A stretch of DNA of 64,000 bases from PMP191F sp047602185 (GTDB lineage: Bacteria; Bacteroidota; Bacteroidia; Chitinophagales; Chitinophagaceae): the NCBI GenBank assembly GCA_047602185.1, contig JASGHY010000001.1, forward strand, positions 2,604,001 to 2,668,000, in the 5' to 3' direction. How positions within the stretch are numbered: position 1 is the first letter of the stretch; every line of letters begins with the position of its first letter. A program made the translations under genes and the position numbers. Below the pieces are notes generated by a model, which had not been told where the DNA came from, did no database searches, and was given only the letters and a program-made list of their open reading frames with translations. This document shows positions 52,929 to 60,825 of this stretch, piece by piece.

Positions 52929-52961
52929 CGGCCTGTAGTTTATCACTACAGGCCGTTCTTT
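52929..52961 (+). terminator. Terminator of ppa
   Basis: A perfect 11-bp stem CGGCCTGTAGT / ACTACAGGCCG with loop TTATC, followed by TTCTTTTTT. Confidence 0.88.
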
Positions 52962-53006
52962 TTTATATACAGATTACAGGATTATAAGGGGATTGTACGG
53001 ATAAGA

Positions 53007-53774
53007 TCAGAAAAAACGCTTGATGATCCTGAGCTGGTGCGTACGCTGACCAGTATCGCTATTGATAATTCCGGCATTGTCTATTGCATCAATACGCACT
53101 TTACCAGATGAATGAATGATCTCATGATCGTTCAGCAAAATACCAACGTGATAAATACGCCCTTCTGCATTATCAAAAAAAGCAAGGTCGCCACATCGTG
53201 CTTCCTGCAAAAAGCCTACCACCTCACCCTGTGTTGCCTGCAGGGAAGAATCTCTCAGCAGTTTTGTATTGAACAGGCGGAATATAGCTTGGGTAAAACC
53301 ACTGCAATCAACCCCAAATACAGAACGGCCACCCCACAGATAAGGTGTATTCAACCATTTACGGGCTTTCGCTTCAATAGCCGCTGGTGTGGGCACAGCA
53401 TTAGCAGCATTCCACGGACTACCTACGCTATAACTCACCGCAAACGAACCGATCCGGATCGTATCATGTGCAGGTGCCAGGATAGGCGTTGCCATAGATA
53501 AATGCGCAGGAACGCCATTCACAATCACTTCGTCCATCCAGTTGCCAACAAAAACATTCGGGTCTGCACTTCCCGGCAATGAGGCAGTTTCTGCCAACTG
53601 GCTAAACTGGCACCAGCCTTCATAGCCGTCATACAAACACTTCACCTTTACAAAGTCCTTGCCCCTTTCCAGTATCTCTGCACTTTCGCCAAACAATAGC
53701 TGGCTTACCATTTCGCTTCTGTGCGTGGCATCTGCACGCAGGGGAGCCACAGGAACTATACAGGTAACAAACAT
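53007..53774 (-). CDS. NlpC/P60 (C40) peptidase with SH3-like domain
   Basis: A 255-residue cell-wall peptidase. The N-terminal part is SH3-like (APLRADATHRSEMVSQLLFG, then VKCLYDGYEGWCQ). The C-terminal NlpC/P60 domain has TPYLWGGRSVFGVDCSGF with catalytic Cys in DCSGF, YHVGILL with His, and EIIHSSG with the third residue. These enzymes cleave D-Glu-DAP bonds in peptidoglycan stem peptides. No lipobox is seen and the N-terminus is not a clear signal peptide, so the protein may be cytosolic and act on recycled muropeptides, as YkfC does. Confidence 0.9.
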   Translation of the reverse strand: MFVTCIVPVAPLRADATHRSEMVSQLLFGESAEILERGKDFVKVKCLYDGYEGWCQFSQLAETASLPGSADPNVFVGNWMDEVIVNGVPAHLSMATPILAPAHDTIRIGSFAVSYSVGSPWNAANAVPTPAAIEAKARKWLNTPYLWGGRSVFGVDCSGFTQAIFRLFNTKLLRDSSLQATQGEVVGFLQEARCGDLAFFDNAEGRIYHVGILLNDHEIIHSSGKVRIDAIDNAGIINSDTGQRTHQLRIIKRFF

Positions 53775-54003
53775 GATGATCTCTTTTTAAATGAACAGCG
53801 ATATAAACCGCTTTAAACGGAACGTAAAGTACTATTTTAACAGCATACATCCATTGCATGTTTGCCGGTAACAGGCTTATACTTTCTGCAAATAAAGAAC
53901 TGTTACCATATATTAACAGAACGATATAAAAACAGTGGCATTATTTGTGTGAATTTTATTGAAACCAGCATCTTATAAAAAGAAAATAGCTAATTTTCGC
54001 ACC

Positions 54004-54576
54004 GTGAAATCTGACCGACACTCACATATAAGCGATCAACAACTGCTGGATCATTTTCATGCAGATCACAACAACCAGTGGCTCGGCATTTTGCTGGAGC
54101 GATACACGTTGTTACTACTGGGTGTGTGCATGAAATACCTGAAAAATGAGGAAGAAGCCAAAGACAGTGTACAACAGATCTTTCTGAAAGTAATTACAGA
54201 GCTGCATAAATACCGGGTAGACTACTTCAAATCATGGCTGTACATGGTGGCCAAGAATCATTGCCTCATGAAACTGCGCGACCGCCAGGGAAAGCAACCA
54301 GCCGAGATCAAGGAACAAATGGTGATTGCGGAAGATGAAGTGAATGTACAGCAACACCTCGCAAAGGACCGGCAATTAGAATTGATGACCTTAAGCCTGG
54401 AAGAATTGAACAAAGAGCAGAAACAGTGTGTAACTTTGTTCTACCTGGACAAGAGGTCGTACCAGGAAATAGCCGAAATAACCGGTTATTCCATGATGCA
54501 GGTAAAAAGTTATATTCAGAACGGAAAAAGAAACCTGAAAATATTACTTGAACGTAAAATGGGTATTGATGATTAA
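54004..54576 (+). CDS. ECF-type RNA polymerase sigma factor
   Basis: A 190-residue sigma factor. The start used is GTG 54004 (MKSDRHSHISDQQLLDHFHA); a TTG 15 codons upstream is also in frame. Region 2 is RYTLLLLGVCMKYLKNEEEA, then DSVQQIFLKVITELHKY and FKSWLYMVAKNHCLMKLRD. Region 4 is LNKEQKQCVTLFYLDKRSYQ, then EIAEITGYSMMQVKSYIQNG. It is followed after 41 bases by a gene for a TM protein that looks like its anti-sigma partner. Confidence 0.88.
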   Translation: MKSDRHSHISDQQLLDHFHADHNNQWLGILLERYTLLLLGVCMKYLKNEEEAKDSVQQIFLKVITELHKYRVDYFKSWLYMVAKNHCLMKLRDRQGKQPAEIKEQMVIAEDEVNVQQHLAKDRQLELMTLSLEELNKEQKQCVTLFYLDKRSYQEIAEITGYSMMQVKSYIQNGKRNLKILLERKMGIDD

Positions 54577-54617
54577 TGAATGGCAGCAAACACCGTTTGC
54601 CATATATATGAACATCC

Positions 54618-54983
54618 ATGAGTAATGATCTACTGAACATATTATCCAACAGCAATAAGGACATCGACAATCAAAAGTTGATGGATTACCTGAGTGGTAC
54701 CCTTAGCGACCAGGACAAGCACGAAGTGGAAGCATGGATGCTGGAGAATGATTTTGCCAACGATGCCATTGAGGGGCTTGAACAGGTTGATAATTCCCGC
54801 AGGCTTGAAACCCTGGTTGATCAGCTCAATAGAGACCTGCACAACAAACTGCAACAGAAAAACGAACGCAAGGCAAAACGCAAGCTAAAAGAGTATCCCT
54901 GGATCTACTTTGCAGTAATACTGGTATTGATACTGGTGGTACTGGCGTTCTTTGTAATCCACTACTTACAACGGGTAAAATAA
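54618..54983 (+). CDS. Putative anti-sigma factor
   Basis: A 121-residue membrane protein. The N-terminal cytosolic part has QKLMDYLSGTLSDQDKHEVE and NDFANDAIEGLEQ, like zinc-finger anti-sigma domains but without the His-Cys-Cys residues. A basic coiled stretch (QQKNERKAKRKLKEYPW) precedes one TM helix (IYFAVILVLILVVLAFFVIH). The periplasmic tail is only a few residues, so it cannot sense much outside. Gene order suggests it regulates the sigma factor upstream. Confidence 0.75.
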   Translation: MSNDLLNILSNSNKDIDNQKLMDYLSGTLSDQDKHEVEAWMLENDFANDAIEGLEQVDNSRRLETLVDQLNRDLHNKLQQKNERKAKRKLKEYPWIYFAVILVLILVVLAFFVIHYLQRVK

Positions 54984-54991
54984 CTTTACTA

Positions 54992-55030
54992 AAATGAAAA
55001 TCCCCCCGCAAAGCAGGGGGATTTTCATTT
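54992..55030. terminator. Bidirectional terminator
   Basis: A perfect 15-bp stem AAATGAAAATCCCCC / GGGGGATTTTCATTT with a nine-base loop, between the convergent anti-sigma and LEA-like genes. A and T tracts on both sides support use in both directions. Confidence 0.88.
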
Positions 55031-55033
55031 TAC

Positions 55034-55354
55034 TTATTTTGCAGTATTCCCTGCTGGTGGGGTATCGGTATCTCCATCGAACTTGTCAACCACTTTATCC
55101 CATAACTTTTTGGCTCCGGCTGTAAGGTCTTCCAGTTTATCTTCCGCCACATCTTTCCATTCCCCTGCTTTGTCCTTTACATTATCCCAAACCTCCTCAG
55201 CTTTATCACTTACATTATCCCATACTTCGCCGGCTTTGTCCTTAAGATCTCCGGCTTTTTCAGTTGCTGCATCCTTTAATTCCGCAGCTTTATCCTTTGC
55301 CTGTTCCAGCTTTTCTTCAGCCTTTGCACTGAACGACGACTTGTTGTCTTCCAT
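55034..55354 (-). CDS. LEA-like amphipathic helical repeat protein
   Basis: A 106-residue protein of Lys, Asp, Glu and Ala built of 11-residue-type repeats: KAEEKLEQAKDKAAELKDAA, KAGDLKDKAGEVWDNVSDKA, and EEVWDNVKDKAGEWKD. Each repeat is preserved in DNA (GCTTTGTCCTTTA-like phrases repeat along the gene). The protein should form one long amphipathic helix, as in LEA or YtxH-like stress proteins, and may protect membranes or proteins. There is no signal peptide. The C-terminal DTDTPPAGNTAK is unstructured. Confidence 0.75.
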   Translation of the reverse strand: MEDNKSSFSAKAEEKLEQAKDKAAELKDAATEKAGDLKDKAGEVWDNVSDKAEEVWDNVKDKAGEWKDVAEDKLEDLTAGAKKLWDKVVDKFDGDTDTPPAGNTAK

Positions 55355-55481
55355 ACAATAAATTTAGAAGGTGAATAAATAGACCTGATTCTCAGGAAAG
55401 CAATAGAATAAATGAGGTAGTTCCTTAAAGTTACCGAAATATGACAACAGACAAGTAAAGTAAATGTTATTAAAGCATGCC

Positions 55482-55958
55482 CTAATATTCAATCTTATCG
55501 CCCTTTTCCTTCCATACCTTCCACAAACTATCTGCTTCTTTATCGGGGATCTGGATCATCCGGATCTTACGCTCATTATATGGCACATTCAGTTCTTCAT
55601 AGATCATGGAGTCATCAAACCCGGCATGAGAAGCATCGAACCTGCTGCTGGCAAAATACACTTTAGAAGGACGGGCCCAGTAAATAGCTCCCATACACAT
55701 AGGACATGGCTCGCAGGAAGTGTACAGTTCGCAATCAGTTAACTGGAAAGTACCCAGCCTGGCGCAGGCATCGCGTATAGCTACCACTTCTGCGTGGGCC
55801 GTAGGGTCATTGCCAGCAATAACACGGTTCCATCCCCTGCCTACAATTTCATCGCCTCTTACAATCACACAGCCAAAAGGTCCGCCCTCTCCGTTGTTCA
55901 TTCCATCCCGGGCCAGGTCAACCGCCGCCCGTATAAATTGCTGCTCACGTTCCGTCAT
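55482..55958 (-). CDS. Nucleoside deaminase (guanine deaminase-like, CDA fold)
   Basis: A 158-residue zinc enzyme. ATG 55958 (MTEREQQFIRAAVDLARDGM) is used; the longer frame is not supported. The zinc site is DPTAHAEVVAIRDA (HAE) and LYTSCEPCPMCMGAI (PCxxC). The C-terminal DKEADSLWKVWKEKGDKIEY matches GuaD-type guanine deaminases, which have a C-terminal aromatic tail closing the active site. The product would be xanthine. It is divergent from the M61 peptidase gene. Confidence 0.85.
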   Translation of the reverse strand: MTEREQQFIRAAVDLARDGMNNGEGGPFGCVIVRGDEIVGRGWNRVIAGNDPTAHAEVVAIRDACARLGTFQLTDCELYTSCEPCPMCMGAIYWARPSKVYFASSRFDASHAGFDDSMIYEELNVPYNERKIRMIQIPDKEADSLWKVWKEKGDKIEY

Positions 55959-56041
55959 GGTATCGTAATTTGTTGATTCAAATGTACAAAATAGCCAAGG
56001 CATCCTGCCTGGCAATCTATCACCAGAACATGTACCAAAAC

Positions 56042-57853
56042 ATGAAAAAAACCGCACTTCTGTTTATGGGTCTTTTATGCATGGTAATGGCCTATGCACA
56101 AAAGATCAGTTACGTTGTTTCATTTCCCAATATTGTACACCACGAAGCAAATATTTCGCTCTCAGCAAGTGGTTTACCTGTTGCCAAAAGCGCCATCTTT
56201 CGTATGAGCCGCTCTTCCCCCGGAAGATATGCCACACACGAGTTTGGTAAGAACATATACGACGTTAAAGCTTTTGATAAAGCCGGAAAAGCAATTACCA
56301 TTAACCGTATTGACGGGGATGTATATGAAGTTCCCAAACACGATGGCTTTGTAAAAGTAGAATACACCCTGTATGCAAACTATGGCGACGGTACTTATGC
56401 CGGTGTAGACCAGCAAAGCGTGCACCTGAATATGCCTGCCACCTTTATGTGGGTAAAGGACATGGACAAAGCGCCCATTGATATTAAATTCAATATGCCG
56501 GAGGGTAAAAAGTGGACCATTGCCACGCAGCTAAAAACCACCAGTGATCCTACTGCATTTACAGCCCCCGGGTTACAGTATTTCATGGACTCTCCTACCA
56601 AAATGGGCAACCTGATCTGGAAGGAGTGGTTGCTGAAGAACCCTAATGGCAAAGGCTACCAGTTCCGCCTGGCGCTGGAAGCACAAAGCACCGATACACT
56701 GGCCGGTACCTTTGCCGCTAAAGTAGCCCGCATTGTAAAAGAAGCACAGGCTGTATATGGTGAAGTGCCTGATTACGATTATGGCACCTATACTTTTATA
56801 GCCAGCATCAATCCTTATGTGTACGGAGATGGTATGGAACACCGCAACTCTACCATGATCTCCAACTCTTCCAATTTCGACGGAGCTAATAGAAGTCTTG
56901 GCGTATTTGCCCATGAGTTTTTCCATTGCTGGAACGTAGAACGCATTCGCCCAAAAACACTGGAGCCATTCAATTTTGAGAAAAGCAATATGAGCAATGA
57001 ACTGTGGTGTGCAGAGGGCTTTACACAGTATTATGGCGGCCTGTTGATGAAACGTGCAGGTTTTACTGAAGAAGAAGGCTTCCTGCGCACGGTTGCCGGG
57101 CTTATTAATACCAAAGAAAACACACAAGGCGCCAAACGCTACTCTCCCGCTGCAGTAAGCCGCCATGCGGTATTTGTGGATGCAGGCGTGGCAGTAGATA
57201 ATACCAATTATCCCAACATGTACACCTCCTACTATCCCTATGGAGGCGCTATTGCCCTGGCATTGGACCTGACGCTGCGTACTAAATTCAAAAACCTGAC
57301 GCTGGACAACTATATGACGGCGCTCTGGAAGAAATTTGGCAAAACAGAACTGCCTTATACCATTCCCGGTTTGCAACAGGTACTGGCCGAAGTAACAGGC
57401 GACGCTGCATTTGCAACCGCTTTCTTCAGCAAATATGTTACAGGCAATGAATCCCTGGATTATAAACCTTTGCTGGCAAAAGCAGGCCTGTTATTGAAAA
57501 AGTCAGAAGAAGGTAAACCCTGGCTGGGCAATATACAATTCAAGAACGGAACGACCATTGGCAACAATACCATTATCGGCACTCCTTTATACGAGGCTGG
57601 TCTTGATATTGACGACCAGTTGGTGCAAATAAACGGTCAACCGGTTGTTAGCCTTAGCGAACTGCTCAAAACATGCAAAGTGGGCGACAAGCTGAATGTA
57701 GAATACAAACACCGCGGCGAAACCATGAGCACTACAGTAATAGTTGGTGAAAACCCTGCATTTGCTGTAAGTACTTATGAAAAAGAAGGAATGACGGTAA
57801 CAGAAGATATGAAGTCTTTCCGCACCAGGTGGATCAATTCACAGGTAGAATAA
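56042..57853 (+). CDS. M61 family metallopeptidase with PDZ domain
   Basis: A 603-residue secreted peptidase. ATG 56042 gives signal peptide MKKTALLFMGLLCMVMAYAQ; ATGs upstream are rejected. An N-terminal beta domain is followed by the catalytic domain with GVFAHEFFHCWNVERIRP (HExxH, with Glu ligands in NELWCAEGFTQYYG). A PDZ domain near the C-terminus has IGTPLYEAGLDIDDQLVQIN. M61 enzymes are glycyl aminopeptidases or PDZ-type proteases. It is likely periplasmic and zinc dependent. Confidence 0.92.
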   Translation: MKKTALLFMGLLCMVMAYAQKISYVVSFPNIVHHEANISLSASGLPVAKSAIFRMSRSSPGRYATHEFGKNIYDVKAFDKAGKAITINRIDGDVYEVPKHDGFVKVEYTLYANYGDGTYAGVDQQSVHLNMPATFMWVKDMDKAPIDIKFNMPEGKKWTIATQLKTTSDPTAFTAPGLQYFMDSPTKMGNLIWKEWLLKNPNGKGYQFRLALEAQSTDTLAGTFAAKVARIVKEAQAVYGEVPDYDYGTYTFIASINPYVYGDGMEHRNSTMISNSSNFDGANRSLGVFAHEFFHCWNVERIRPKTLEPFNFEKSNMSNELWCAEGFTQYYGGLLMKRAGFTEEEGFLRTVAGLINTKENTQGAKRYSPAAVSRHAVFVDAGVAVDNTNYPNMYTSYYPYGGAIALALDLTLRTKFKNLTLDNYMTALWKKFGKTELPYTIPGLQQVLAEVTGDAAFATAFFSKYVTGNESLDYKPLLAKAGLLLKKSEEGKPWLGNIQFKNGTTIGNNTIIGTPLYEAGLDIDDQLVQINGQPVVSLSELLKTCKVGDKLNVEYKHRGETMSTTVIVGENPAFAVSTYEKEGMTVTEDMKSFRTRWINSQVE

Positions 57854-57897
57854 GACAGGTGTTAGTAGTTAGGTTTTAGCCATTAGCTAATACATAT

Positions 57898-57939
57898 AAA
57901 ACAGAAAGCCCCCGATAGGTATCGGGGGCTTTCTGTTTT
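57898..57939 (+). terminator. Terminator of the M61 peptidase gene
   Basis: A 19-bp inverted repeat AAAACAGAAAGCCCCCGAT / ATCGGGGGCTTTCTGTTTT, 44 bases after the stop. It is long and could act in both directions. Confidence 0.82.
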
Positions 57940-58046
57940 ATCGGGCTTAATAATCTTTTGCAGATTGTTTGGTCGTTAGATGATTGAATCGTTATCCAAT
58001 AACCATAGAACCATCCAGCCATTCAGCGATTTTCACGCACCACTCA

Positions 58047-59102
58047 CTATTGGTACTGAATATAAATAGGCTGCGGTTTCAGCTTCAACACTTCCTGTGG
58101 GGTCATGATGCGGCTGTTTGCTTCGCGGAAATCGTTTTTGTAGAACAATTTGAAACCAGTGAACTGAACAGGCTCCTTGTAAATAAAGTGATAATAAGTG
58201 TTCAGTTTGCGGGCCTGGGCTCCCCAACCATCCATATCCATTACTAACTGTACTTCGGGTTGAATTTTGATCTGTTTGTAGTTGGTCACCATTGCCTGTG
58301 TAAAGCGATGTACTACCAGTATCTTGGGTGTCAGGTTATTCTCCTTTACCAGTTTTGCCAGGTAATTAGACGCATAGTTGATATCAGCAGCGTCAAAAGT
58401 ACCAATAACAGAACCGGGCTTTTTACCTGTCTTCATAGAAAACTCGGGATCGACACCTAAATGCACCTGTGGCATTTTGAGGTATTTCTCTAATTCAGGC
58501 AGCTCGTCCTGTAAAGTACCTAAACCAACCTGTACATCAATAAATACCAGGGCATTGATCTTCTGGGCCATTGCGAGTACTTTATCGATCTGGTTGAAAG
58601 GCATTCTGAGACGGTATTTACCGGCCGCACCGGGGCTTCCCTGCGCTGTAACGGCGATATAGTGTAAAGCCGGGATCACTTCAATGGTAGTATCCGCAGC
58701 CTGCCATTTCTTTATTTCACCCTGTAATTTCTCCAGCATCTCTTTTTCGGGCAATTCACCCAGGATACCCATTTTAGTGCTGTACAGGTTACCGTAGAAG
58801 GCTATAATTCGTTTAAACGGAAGAATAGCACCCACATTCGGATAAGCAGTTTTAACCGGCCACCTGCCTGTGGTATCGCCATTGGCAAGGTGGAGAGAAA
58901 ATGCGTCAAATTGCGCAGTATCAAGCATTAAGGGCGCAGCTGGAGGCGGAGTAGCTGATTGTACGTTGTCAGTATCATGGCTGCTAGCCTGTTTGGTTTC
59001 AGCAGCACGGGCTTCATTGCTTCCGCAGGAGGACATTAAAAATGCAGCAGGCATTAAAAATGAAGCAATTGCTGTCATCTTTAACAAAGTAGGTTGTTTC
59101 AT
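58047..59102 (-). CDS. Conserved lipoprotein, TIM-barrel-like
   Basis: A 351-residue lipoprotein; lipobox LMSSC follows MKQPTLLKMTAIASFLMPAA. After a low-complexity Ala/Pro linker comes the domain with FKRIIAFYGNLYSTKMGILG, EVIPALHYIAVTAQG, NALVFIDVQVGLGTLQDELP, LGVDPEFSMKTG, GTFDAADINYASNYLAKLV, ILVVHRFTQAMV and VQLVMDMDGWGAQ. The run of strands ending in Asp, His and Asp suggests a TIM barrel with a polar active site. Homologues occur in several phyla without a name or known activity. A short ~90-base word-like stretch (57955-58046) follows the stop. Confidence 0.72.
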   Translation of the reverse strand: MKQPTLLKMTAIASFLMPAAFLMSSCGSNEARAAETKQASSHDTDNVQSATPPPAAPLMLDTAQFDAFSLHLANGDTTGRWPVKTAYPNVGAILPFKRIIAFYGNLYSTKMGILGELPEKEMLEKLQGEIKKWQAADTTIEVIPALHYIAVTAQGSPGAAGKYRLRMPFNQIDKVLAMAQKINALVFIDVQVGLGTLQDELPELEKYLKMPQVHLGVDPEFSMKTGKKPGSVIGTFDAADINYASNYLAKLVKENNLTPKILVVHRFTQAMVTNYKQIKIQPEVQLVMDMDGWGAQARKLNTYYHFIYKEPVQFTGFKLFYKNDFREANSRIMTPQEVLKLKPQPIYIQYQ

Positions 59103-59327
59103 TGATGGTCATTTTTACACGGGTACATTGGATGTTCCGGTAGTATATAAAGATTAATGGGGGCGTAAATTGCTAAAAACGTGTTACTAAGCAAAATATT
59201 TTAATGAATCTTGTGAATCTTTTTACATACCCCAATCCGGCAAATATAAACACCTCTAGGAAACCGCCCTTCGATAACTGTACCTTCATGGTACGATCTT
59301 TTTGTGTGGACTTCTAAAACATTTGTT

Positions 59328-59771
59328 ATGGGTACAATACAACATATCCACAACTGGAGTCTGGCACACCAGCCACGCTGGCTGGTAGCACTTCGGGTAG
59401 CATTGGGGCTTTGCCTTTTCATTAAAGGCATCTCTTTTATGGCAAATGCAACAGAACTGGAGCAGTTAGTAAGCAGTAGCCCACTCTCCGCCACTTCATC
59501 ATGGATTGCCATTGGTATTACCTGGGCACATATGCTGGGCGGGGCTTTAATTATCATCGGCCTGTTCACCCGTATCGCAGCAATAATACAGTTGCCCATC
59601 TTACTGGGGGCTATATTTTTCATCAACCTGCAGGGTGGCATCAATGTTTCAGAACTGTTACTGTCAATAATAGTATTCCTGTTGCTGCTGTTGTTTGTAG
59701 TAGAAGGTAGTGGCCCTATTTCGGTAGACCATTATTTCAAAACAAATCCCAGTTGGAAGGGTAAGCGATAA
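59328..59771 (+). CDS. DoxX family membrane protein
   Basis: A 147-residue protein with four TM helices. ATG 59328 (MGTIQHIHNWSLAHQPRW) is used; GTG 59304 is possible. Motifs are LRVALGLCLFIKGISFM, ITWAHMLGGALIIIGLFTRI, LLGAIFFINLQGG and ELLLSIIVFLLLLLFVVEG. DoxX-family proteins are redox-linked or quinone-interacting small membrane proteins; the role here is unknown. It has its own terminator. Confidence 0.82.
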   Translation: MGTIQHIHNWSLAHQPRWLVALRVALGLCLFIKGISFMANATELEQLVSSSPLSATSSWIAIGITWAHMLGGALIIIGLFTRIAAIIQLPILLGAIFFINLQGGINVSELLLSIIVFLLLLLFVVEGSGPISVDHYFKTNPSWKGKR

Positions 59772-59777
59772 GCAAAG

Positions 59778-59813
59778 AAAAACGGGCAATGAAAGTTTCA
59801 TTGCCCGTTTTTT
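59778..59813 (+). terminator. Terminator between DoxX and queD
   Basis: The stem AAAACGGGCAATGAAA / TTTCATTGCCCGTTTT with a one-base centre (effective loop of five), followed by TTTT. It works for the DoxX gene and, through the A-run on the other side, for queD. Confidence 0.85.
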
Positions 59814-59821
59814 TATTCAGT

Positions 59822-60184
59822 TTATACAGGTTCTCCCTCGTAGATAGTTCCTGAAGTAGGCGTTTCGTGCAATTCTATCTTACTCATTAATGGTAATGAA
59901 GGCTTCAGTTGCTTCCAGATCCACACTGCTATCAACTCACAGGTAGGATTTTGAAGACCAGGAATATCATTCATACATTTATGGTCCAGCATAGCCACTA
60001 CAGGCTTTACCACGCTTTTTAATTCAGCAAAGTCCATCACCCAGCCAAGGTGCGGATCAGGCGCTCCCTGCAGCCATACGCGCAGGCGATATGTATGCCC
60101 GTGCATATTACGGCATTTGTGTTCGGGAGGCACGTTTGGCAGAAAATGCGCAGAGTCAAAAGAAAAGTCCTTAAATATCAGCAT
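59822..60184 (-). CDS. queD: 6-carboxytetrahydropterin synthase QueD
   Basis: A 120-residue enzyme of queuosine synthesis. The zinc site is FDSAHFLPN with CRNMHGHTYRLRVWL (CxxxHGH). It has WVMDFAELKSVV, LDHKCMNDI and the Glu-containing end KIELHETPTSGTIYEGEPV. Length and motif order match QueD. It converts dihydroneopterin triphosphate to 6-carboxytetrahydropterin. No other que gene is next to it. A TACTTTTG -7-like site precedes it on the minus strand. Confidence 0.93.
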   Translation of the reverse strand: MLIFKDFSFDSAHFLPNVPPEHKCRNMHGHTYRLRVWLQGAPDPHLGWVMDFAELKSVVKPVVAMLDHKCMNDIPGLQNPTCELIAVWIWKQLKPSLPLMSKIELHETPTSGTIYEGEPV

Positions 60185-60325
60185 ACCCTATTGTGTATTA
60201 TCGGCCACAAAAGTACAAACATATTTTTATGTAAGTATAAGCCTGTATTAACATCCTGCCCCTGCCATTTTCGTATATAATAAAACTATCTATAAGCCAT
60301 TTGGCAGATTTTAATTTAAAAATAA

Positions 60326-60346
60326 AGTCTACTAATTTTGTAGACT
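60326..60346 (+). promoter_or_regulatory. Palindromic operator overlapping a -7 element (BlaI/MecI-like)
   Basis: A perfect inverted repeat AGTCTAC-N7-GTAGACT encloses TAATTTTG (60333-60340), which fits the -7 promoter consensus. BlaI/MecI/CopY-type repressors bind TACA...TGTA-cored palindromes of this size, and the TAC/GTA arms agree. It lies about 120 bases before the CarboxypepD_reg-like gene at 60467. No regulator gene is in the window. Confidence 0.55.
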
Positions 60347-60466
60347 AATAAATATGGTTTAATATTGTGCTGAAATTATTCAACGATGCGATACACTCAC
60401 TCCCCTGTACGATGTAGTTGCTGATACGAATTGAAAGAACACTTGTATCACTTTAATTACACCATC

Positions 60467-60784
60467 ATGAGTACACGTTTTCACAACTGGCTGATTGCAG
60501 TACCGGCCTTAATATTCAACACTAACGAAATATTTCCGGCACGTCCTGTTAATATAGAAGGCAGGATTGTTCATAAAACGACAGGCAAGTCAATAGAAAA
60601 TGTCTATGTATACATCGTGTCTGGCGAAGAAGAAGCATTAACCGGCAAAGATGGCGTGTTCAAGATCTCTACCTGGCAGGATCTGCCTGTTACGTTGGTC
60701 ATTGAACACCCACAATACAAACAGCAGAAGATAAGGATCTCTGATTCAACAAAAGCAAGGTTGATCCTGCTGGAATCCAAATAG
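60467..60784 (+). CDS. Carboxypeptidase-regulatory-like domain protein
   Basis: A 105-residue protein. ATG 60467 (MSTRFHNWLIAVPALIFN) is used. After a hydrophobic N-terminus the domain reads PVNIEGRIVHKTTGKSIENV, YVYIVSGEEEALTGKDGVFK and ISTWQDLPVTLVIEHPQY, ending RISDSTKARLILLESK. This is the CarboxypepD_reg/CNA-B-like beta-sandwich found at the start of TonB-dependent receptors and in BlaR1-associated proteins of Bacteroidota. Here it stands alone. The upstream BlaI-like palindrome suggests membership in an antibiotic- or copper-type regulon. Confidence 0.75.
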   Translation: MSTRFHNWLIAVPALIFNTNEIFPARPVNIEGRIVHKTTGKSIENVYVYIVSGEEEALTGKDGVFKISTWQDLPVTLVIEHPQYKQQKIRISDSTKARLILLESK

Positions 60785-60825
60785 TATTATTTAAGGCTCT
60801 GTTTACATCACTTATATTTTAAGTA

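Noticed and set aside
56573..57376. Minus-strand 267-codon open frame
   Set aside because: Shadow of the M61 peptidase, which has intact catalytic motifs.
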